Source: Nitrosospira sp. (lineage in GTDB: Bacteria; Pseudomonadota; Gammaproteobacteria; Burkholderiales; Nitrosomonadaceae). Taken from it: a DNA stretch of 10,596 nucleotides. The position numbers and the translations under genes are program-made. A model generated the notes under the pieces. The model saw only the letters and a list, made by a program, of their open reading frames with translations, was not told where the DNA came from and did no database searches. Shown piece after piece: positions 7,163-10,596 of this stretch; the first letter of the stretch is position 1, and the number at the start of each line of letters is the position of its first letter. The stretch spans positions 1 to 10,596 of the forward strand of contig JAKDLC010000049.1 in NCBI GenBank assembly GCA_030453055.1. The letters run 5' to 3'.

Positions 7163-7297
7163 CTACGCTGCGCTGACCCCGTTGATCTGGGAGCACGTGA
7201 ACCCGTATGGGCCGGGACCGGGCGCGCCTACTTCCAGCTCTTCGATCCGCAGTACCTCGGGGCCGCCTGTTTGATGGAAACGGACAACACGTGCCAT
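7163..7297 (-). pseudogene. N-terminal stub of an MDR-family oxidoreductase
   Basis: ATG 7297 has an excellent ribosome binding site (GAAGGAGT on the complement strand). The 44-codon product begins MARVVRFHQTGGPEVLRIEE and continues LEVGAPGPG, the standard first two strands of zinc-type alcohol dehydrogenase/quinone oxidoreductases. The family then normally continues with 'EVRIRVKA-GLNR-E', but here homology stops after PGPG and an unrelated tail (PYGFTCSQING) leads to TAG 7163. About 300 codons are missing. It begins 17 bp after the stop of the TerC stub, so both belonged to one leftward transcript. The surviving ribosome site means a short peptide is probably still made. Confidence 0.75.
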
Positions 7298-7314
7298 GTG
7301 AGTTACTCCTTCAG

Positions 7315-7494
7315 TTAGTGGGTGTCGATATCCGAAAATACTTCTGATCCGCTCCCAACTCGTTCACCGATCCACAATGCCGCGCTGCGCAGCGTCGAGG
7401 CTCGGCGGTGCCGGTCGACGGCAAGATCGACCGCGATCGTGGCCAGCACCAAAGTCCAGAAGAGCGCCCAAACCCACCGAGTGACAGCGAGCAT
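7315..7494 (-). pseudogene. N-terminal stub of a TerC-family membrane protein
   Basis: ATG 7494 opens a 59-codon frame containing VTRWVWALFWTLVLATIAVD and LAVDRHRR, followed by RSAALWI. This is the first transmembrane helix and following loop of TerC/Alx-type proteins ('WVWAGF-ALVLALLALDLGVFHR---V---EAL-WS--W'), which are linked to metal export and tellurite resistance and are normally about 300 residues or more. After ALWI the similarity ends and a short tail (SGSEVFSDIDTH) reaches TAA 7315. AGAGAG just upstream (7501-7508) may be its ribosome site; TTG 7500 is another possible start. It follows the aldehyde dehydrogenase stop by 30 bp. The match is convincing for the helix but covers only about 45 residues. 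Confidence 0.65.
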
Positions 7495-7524
7495 AGACAA
7501 GCTCTCTCTTACGGCGCACGCACC

Positions 7525-9021
7525 TCAGAACGGGTATTGACGAGGCGTTTGCTGGATAGTAATCCAGTGCTCGGTCGTAAACTCCCGCAAGGCCCATTCA
7601 CCTCCAAACCGGCCGATGCCCGACTGCTTTACGCCACCGAATGGGCTGTTGGCCACGTCATTGATGGGGATGTCATTGACATGCGTCATCCCAGCCTCAA
7701 TCCGTTTCGCCAGCGCCACGCCTTTCTCAAGGTCCCGCGTACAGATGGCGCTGCTCAGGCCATACTCCGTATCATTCGCGATGCGAATCGCCTCCTCTTC
7801 TCCATCGGCCTTGATGATCGGCGCCACCGGGCCAAAGATTTCATTTCTCGCGGCCGGCATATCGTTTGTGACTTCCGCCAGGATCACCGGATGCATGACA
7901 AGCCCTTGAGAGGGACCATCCAGAACAACACGGGCGCCAGCTTTGATGGTCTCGTCGACTAGCGTTCGAATATTATCAAACTGTTTCCGCTCTATAATCG
8001 GACCCATGTCGGTATCGCCCTGCGCCGGATCGCCCCATTTCAGCGCCTTTACTCGCTCGGTAAACCGCTCGAGAAATTCGTCGTGAATCTTCTTGTCAAC
8101 GATGATGCGGTTGATGGCCATGCAAATCTGACCGGCGTTGAGAAACTTGCCGAATACCGCGACATTTACAGCAAGGTCTTGGTCGGCATCTTCCAGAACG
8201 ATGAAGGGAGTGTTGCCGCCCAACTCCAGAGCCGCGCGTTTCAGATACTTTCCGCAGAGCTCTCCGATATGCCGGCCCACCTCAGTGCTACCTGTGAAGG
8301 TGATCACGCGAGGGATGGGATGCTCAACGAAGGCATCGCCAATTTCCGAACCCCCACCCACCACCACACTCAGAACCCCAGGCGGCAGCCCTGCCTCCTC
8401 ATAAATTTTCGCGAAGAGAAGACCGCCGGTAATCGGGGTCGTGGAGGCGGGTTTCAGTACCACGGCATTGCCCGTCGCCAGCGCAGGCGCGACGGAGCGA
8501 TTGGTCAGTTGCAGCGAAAAGTCCCAGGGACTGATCACTCCAACCACGCCCACCGGTTGCCGGTAAACTCGTCCTTCTTTTCCTGGGATGCCTGTGGGAA
8601 GGATCTCTCCCTTCATGCGGAACGGATAGGTGGAGGCCTCAAGTGTGCCCTCATAAACAAGGCTCCACTCAGTCTCTGCCTTGGCGCGCGTGCCGCCGGT
8701 CTCACGGATTAAGAGTTCAGCGATTTCCTCTTTGCGCTCAATCAAGATTTCGGCTGCTCGAAGCAGAACATCGCGCCGAGCCTGCGGTGTCGCAGCGGCC
8801 CAATCGCGCCCGGCCTCGGCCGCCTTCTTGTATGCCTCATCGACATCATCCGCATTCGCCCCCGTAATCGAAACCAATATATCTCCACGATACGGGTCAA
8901 CATCTTCAATCTGTCTCTGAGATCGTCCTTTGCGCCACCGTCCTGCTATCGGCATCGAGTCGAAGCCCGTGTAGCGCGTCGGGCTGGGTTGAGTCGCTGG
9001 TATGGTACTTGTGCCTTTCAT
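7525..9021 (-). CDS. NAD(P)+-dependent aldehyde dehydrogenase, benzaldehyde/vanillin dehydrogenase-like
   Basis: The 498-residue product oxidises an aldehyde to the carboxylic acid. It has the full ALDH fold: PWDFSLQLTNRSVAPALATG (165-184), VVLKPAS with K190 for cofactor binding, FTGSTEVGRHIGE (242-254), LELGGN with general base E266, GQICMA with nucleophile C300, and NEIFGPV with E394. SPFGGVKQSGIGRFGGE closes the C-terminal region. Style and length are closest to aromatic-aldehyde (XylC/Vdh-type) enzymes, but the substrate cannot be read from sequence. The position normally held by the oxyanion-hole asparagine (PWNF) is aspartate, D167. ATG 9021 is chosen because GGGAGG lies six bases upstream; the open frame reaches 9342 but has no coding character above 9021. 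The start overlaps the stop of the upstream hydrolase remnant (ATGA), implying translational coupling. Stubs of TerC and MDR genes follow. Confidence 0.93.
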   Translation of the reverse strand: MKGTSTIPATQPSPTRYTGFDSMPIAGRWRKGRSQRQIEDVDPYRGDILVSITGANADDVDEAYKKAAEAGRDWAAATPQARRDVLLRAAEILIERKEEIAELLIRETGGTRAKAETEWSLVYEGTLEASTYPFRMKGEILPTGIPGKEGRVYRQPVGVVGVISPWDFSLQLTNRSVAPALATGNAVVLKPASTTPITGGLLFAKIYEEAGLPPGVLSVVVGGGSEIGDAFVEHPIPRVITFTGSTEVGRHIGELCGKYLKRAALELGGNTPFIVLEDADQDLAVNVAVFGKFLNAGQICMAINRIIVDKKIHDEFLERFTERVKALKWGDPAQGDTDMGPIIERKQFDNIRTLVDETIKAGARVVLDGPSQGLVMHPVILAEVTNDMPAARNEIFGPVAPIIKADGEEEAIRIANDTEYGLSSAICTRDLEKGVALAKRIEAGMTHVNDIPINDVANSPFGGVKQSGIGRFGGEWALREFTTEHWITIQQTPRQYPF

Positions 9022-9300
9022 GACGTCCCTCCCATCGTTGGTAAAATGAATTCCATGGCTTTTACGATATCGTCCGTGGACAGGACCGCGTTGGCGATAA
9101 ATCCGAAGTTGACGAGCGCCGACTTGTAGCCGTCGCGTCCTTCGCGACGGCAACTTCGAAGCCCTGCTCGACCAATTCGCGCAGGTGGGCCTCAACGCAA
9201 AGGTTTGCCAACATCCCACCCAGGATGATCTTGCTGATGTTTCGCTTCGCTCGACCCACGTCGCCGAAAGACAATGATAGCTGAAGCGCGCAACCAGGAC
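9018..9300 (-). pseudogene. Broken isochorismatase-like cysteine hydrolase
   Basis: Two frames carry the C-terminal half of a cysteine hydrolase. The first reads KRNISKIILGGMLANLCVEA then HLRELVEQGFEVAVAKDATA; ANLCVE holds the nucleophilic cysteine of the family. The second reads DGYKSALVNFGFIANAVLST then DDIVKAMEFILPTMGGTS and stops at TGA 9018-9020. About eight residues normally found between KDATA and DGY ('APRHPE-G') are missing together with a frame change, exactly at a perfect palindrome (9130-9150). Upstream of KRNISK the homology fades and the inverted-repeat element begins at 9309, so the N-terminal half, with the catalytic Asp and Lys, is absent. The stop overlaps the aldehyde dehydrogenase ATG by four bases, so the two were one operon. 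Not functional as it stands. Confidence 0.8.
9130..9150. repeat. Perfect 8-5-8 palindrome at the hydrolase deletion site
   Basis: CCGTCGCG (9130-9137) and CGCGACGG (9143-9150) flank a 5-bp centre TCCTT. A stable hairpin could form on either strand. There is no T-run, so it is not a typical terminator. It coincides with the frame break in the hydrolase remnant. Confidence 0.6.
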
Positions 9301-9308
9301 CGCAACCA

Positions 9309-9472
9309 AGCAGCTGTCGGACTTAAAGGAAATCGGCTGCAAAAGCGCCTGGCCGGTCCATATTTCGCCGCTTTTTCGGTCAATAGAACAAACTATTGGC
9401 CTTTAAAATCGTCAAAATCTGTCCTCGCTTAGTCACTTTTTCGCTTCGATTCTTCAAGTCCGACAGGCTGCT
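9309..9472. mobile_element. 164-bp MITE-like element or decayed insertion sequence with terminal inverted repeats
   Basis: AGCAGCTGTCGGACTTAAAG at 9309-9328 is matched by the reverse complement of 9452-9472 (AGCAGCCTGTCGGACTTGAAG minus one internal C and with one A/G change), giving near-perfect inverted ends of about 20 bp. The interior has no coding frame of note; it contains a smaller inverted repeat, GGTCAATAG (9378-9386) with CTATTGGCC (9393-9401). AGCAGCCTGTCGGACTT-type ends remind me of insertion sequences common in alphaproteobacteria (IS1182-like is my best guess), but I cannot confirm the family. No clear target duplication is visible in the flanks. It sits between the GlcG/HbpS-type gene and the broken hydrolase and probably replaced the hydrolase's 5' end. 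Confidence 0.6.
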
Positions 9473-9490
9473 AGAGCTTGCGACGCTCTA
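9472..9490. repeat. Short hairpin TAGAGC-N7-GCTCTA beside the element
   Basis: TAGAGC (9472-9477) and GCTCTA (9485-9490) pair across 7 bases, 48 bp downstream of the stop of the GlcG/HbpS-type gene on the complement strand. On that strand no T-run follows, so it is at best a weak terminator. Confidence 0.25.
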
Positions 9491-9537
9491 TCTGTTTGTA
9501 ACGGGCGTGCTGCGATCGCGCCATCCGCCGCGTGGGC

Positions 9538-9936
9538 TCAGCCGAAGGCCGCCGCACCTGCCTGCGCCACAGCGTGATCCTGCTCGCCAGAACCGCCGCT
9601 GACGCCGATCGCACCAACAACCTGGCCGTCGCGCTTCAGCGGAATGCCGCCCGCGAAGGCCATCACACGGCCGCCATTGGACGTTTGAATTCCAAAGAAC
9701 TGACCGCCTGATTGGCTCTGCGCTGCCAGATCCTTGGTTGTGATATCAAAGGCGCGGGCCGTAAAGGCCTTGTTGATCGAGATGTCGATACTGCCTAACC
9801 AAGCCCCATCCATACGCTCATGAGCTACCAGATTTCCCCCGGAATCGGCGACCGCAATGTTCATGGGTTGGCCGATCGCGGCCGCCTTGGCCTCGGCGGC
9901 CGCAATGACATTCTTTGCATCTTTGAGTGTAACCAT
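9538..9936 (-). CDS. GlcG/HbpS-family (DUF336) heme-binding-like protein
   Basis: The 132-residue product fills the usual length of a single GlcG/HbpS domain. It begins MVTLKDAKNVIAAAEAKAAA with the long N-terminal helix, followed by MNIAVADSGGNLVAHERMDG (about 25-44), ARAFDITTKDLA, and the glycine-rich end GGIPLKRDGQVVGAIGVSGG. Members bind heme or small ligands and are tied to oxidative-stress signalling (HbpS of Streptomyces) or occur beside redox and catabolic genes; the exact role is unknown. It lacks an obvious signal peptide. ATG 9936 has AAAGGAG at a good distance. It starts 11 bp after the stop of the monooxygenase gene and is certainly in the same operon. It appears intact. Confidence 0.88.
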   Translation of the reverse strand: MVTLKDAKNVIAAAEAKAAAIGQPMNIAVADSGGNLVAHERMDGAWLGSIDISINKAFTARAFDITTKDLAAQSQSGGQFFGIQTSNGGRVMAFAGGIPLKRDGQVVGAIGVSGGSGEQDHAVAQAGAAAFG

Positions 9937-9947
9937 GACGGGCTCCT

Positions 9948-10250
9948 TTATCCGGGCAGCTTGGCTGCCAATACGTCCACCTTCTCAAACGTCGGTGGTT
10001 GCGAGAACAGTTCGAAAGCTTTGGCCGCAAGCGCCTCAGCGACCTTGCCAGACAGGTGCGCCTGGCGTCCATCGTTGTCGGGAAAGGCGTCGAAGATGCC
10101 GTAGCTTGTCGGCCCGAACTTGATGCCGAACCAGGCGATGGTGGCGGGTTCGCCCTGAACAATTGGCAGACCGTCACGGAGGAACTGTTCCACCTCCAGT
10201 TCTTTGCCAGGAATTGCTTCCAAGCGAACCAGCAGCGCGACATTTACCAT
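9948..10250 (-). CDS. Antibiotic biosynthesis monooxygenase (ABM) domain protein, putative quinol monooxygenase
   Basis: The 100-residue product is a single dimeric alpha+beta barrel ABM domain, of the size of YgiN-type quinol monooxygenases. It begins MVNVALLVRLEAIPGKELEV (strand then helix) and continues TIAWFGIKFGPTSYGIFDAF (37-56), then GRQAHLSGKVAEAL (61-74), with H65 in the place of the conserved histidine. It ends VDVLAAKLPG. Such proteins act on quinols or small aromatics without metal or flavin, or protect against them. ATG 10250 is chosen because AAGGAGAAC precedes it; the open frame extends to 10370 without a ribosome site or coding character. It is the first gene of the operon with the GlcG/HbpS-type gene, which follows after 11 bp. 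Confidence 0.88.
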   Translation of the reverse strand: MVNVALLVRLEAIPGKELEVEQFLRDGLPIVQGEPATIAWFGIKFGPTSYGIFDAFPDNDGRQAHLSGKVAEALAAKAFELFSQPPTFEKVDVLAAKLPG

Positions 10251-10596
10251 GCTTGTTCTCCTTAAGTGAGGTTGATTTAAGAGACCGTGAGCAGAATCAT
10301 TAAGAGGGCTGTAGAGCAGACGAGGATCGTTACGCACGTTGCGCGAAGATGCGCCGCCGAGTAAATCCACTTAGTGACAGTAACGGAATCCGACCACGGA
10401 ATCCGACCACCTATTTATCAGCATGGTCCGAAGTCGCAGTGGCTTCTGTACGCCAGCACACACAAGGCCGAGCAAACGCACAATGATCTGATCACGGTGG
10501 GGCGACACCAGCGATGCCGTGCTCGCTAAACCCTATTGGATATCACTACTGTCCGGTTAAACGAGAGGGAGAATCGCTGAAAGCCATGAAGGACGC
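10251..10596. other. Non-coding right end: leader of the ABM operon and unexplained DNA
   Basis: The promoter of the ABM operon should lie on the complement strand in about 10260-10380. I see TTAAG/CTTAA half-sites at 10261-10281 that may form a weak operator, but no convincing -35/-10 pair. From 10411 on, short frames exist on the + strand (for example QWLLYASTHKAEQTHND, about 10430-10485) that I cannot assign. The last 50 bases include ACTACTGTCCGGTTAAA, which has the look of an insertion-sequence end, but there is no partner in the window. Confidence 0.4.
10385..10410. repeat. Tandem duplication of a 13-bp unit
   Basis: GGAATCCGACCAC occurs twice head to tail (10385-10397 and 10398-10410) without a mismatch. 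Multiple short repeats of a 'GGTCGGATTCC' kind are found at the ends of some IS21-family elements, so this could mark an insertion-sequence end; that family guess is from memory and weak. Confidence 0.55.

Noticed and set aside
1..7297. The MDR C-terminus at 1-83 and the MDR stub at 7163-7297 as two halves of one gene split by a rearrangement
   Set aside because: They are on opposite strands with 7 kb of ordered genes between; the pieces share a subfamily but nothing shows they were contiguous.
9022..9342. N-terminal extension of the aldehyde dehydrogenase frame by 107 codons
   Set aside because: The extension has no ALDH similarity, overlaps the cysteine-hydrolase remnant in another frame, and a strong ribosome site precedes ATG 9021.
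10261..10281. Operator for the ABM operon (CTTAA-N11-TTAAG)
   Set aside because: Only 5-bp AT-rich arms, one of them overlapping the ribosome site; too weak to list as a feature of its own.

Overview
The window looks like a GC-rich proteobacterial chromosome, probably alpha- or beta-proteobacterial judging by protein style (proteobacterial-type OYE, ALDH and CPA1 antiporter sequences, GGAG-type ribosome binding sites). I cannot place it to genus. There are no RNA genes and no CRISPR array. Eight genes look intact: a ClsC-like phospholipase D (complement), an Old Yellow Enzyme (+), a quinone-oxidoreductase-type MDR (complement), a CPA1 Na+/H+ antiporter (complement), an aldehyde dehydrogenase (complement), a GlcG/HbpS-family protein (complement), an ABM-family monooxygenase (complement), and a small uncertain ORF after the antiporter.

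Layout. 1-83 is the last 26 codons of an MDR oxidoreductase, convergent with the phospholipase D gene (134-1708, -). 1709-2359 has no intact gene but holds a NodT-like efflux-protein scrap and a frameshifted signal-peptide stub. The OYE gene (2360-3568, +) has a palindromic operator candidate just upstream and is overlapped at its stop (TAATG) by a broken CPA1 antiporter gene. That pseudogene runs into the convergent MDR gene (3992-4957, -), whose promoter carries a perfect 8-11-8 inverted repeat. From about 10250 down to about 5034 everything reads leftwards: ABM monooxygenase, GlcG/HbpS protein, a 164-bp element with terminal inverted repeats, a broken cysteine hydrolase overlapping the aldehyde dehydrogenase start by ATGA, the aldehyde dehydrogenase, then 5' stubs of TerC, MDR and (less surely) a ChaA-like antiporter, the intact CPA1 antiporter, and the small ORF. 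10251-10596 is non-coding as far as I can tell, with a 13-bp tandem duplication.

Function. The intact genes share a theme: reduction of electrophiles and quinones (OYE, MDR, ABM), aldehyde oxidation (ALDH), oxidative or heme-linked stress (GlcG/HbpS family) and ion/pH homeostasis (CPA1 antiporter). This suggests a detoxification island; that is inference from family membership.

The most striking feature is decay. At least seven gene remnants keep start codons, ribosome binding sites or operon overlaps but have lost their bodies, and several apparent lesions are single-base losses, mostly in short homopolymers. Either the island is in active reductive decay, with stubs left as a leader for the surviving antiporter, or the sequence contains indel errors. 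Raw reads would separate these. I did not find a convincing wholly new system.
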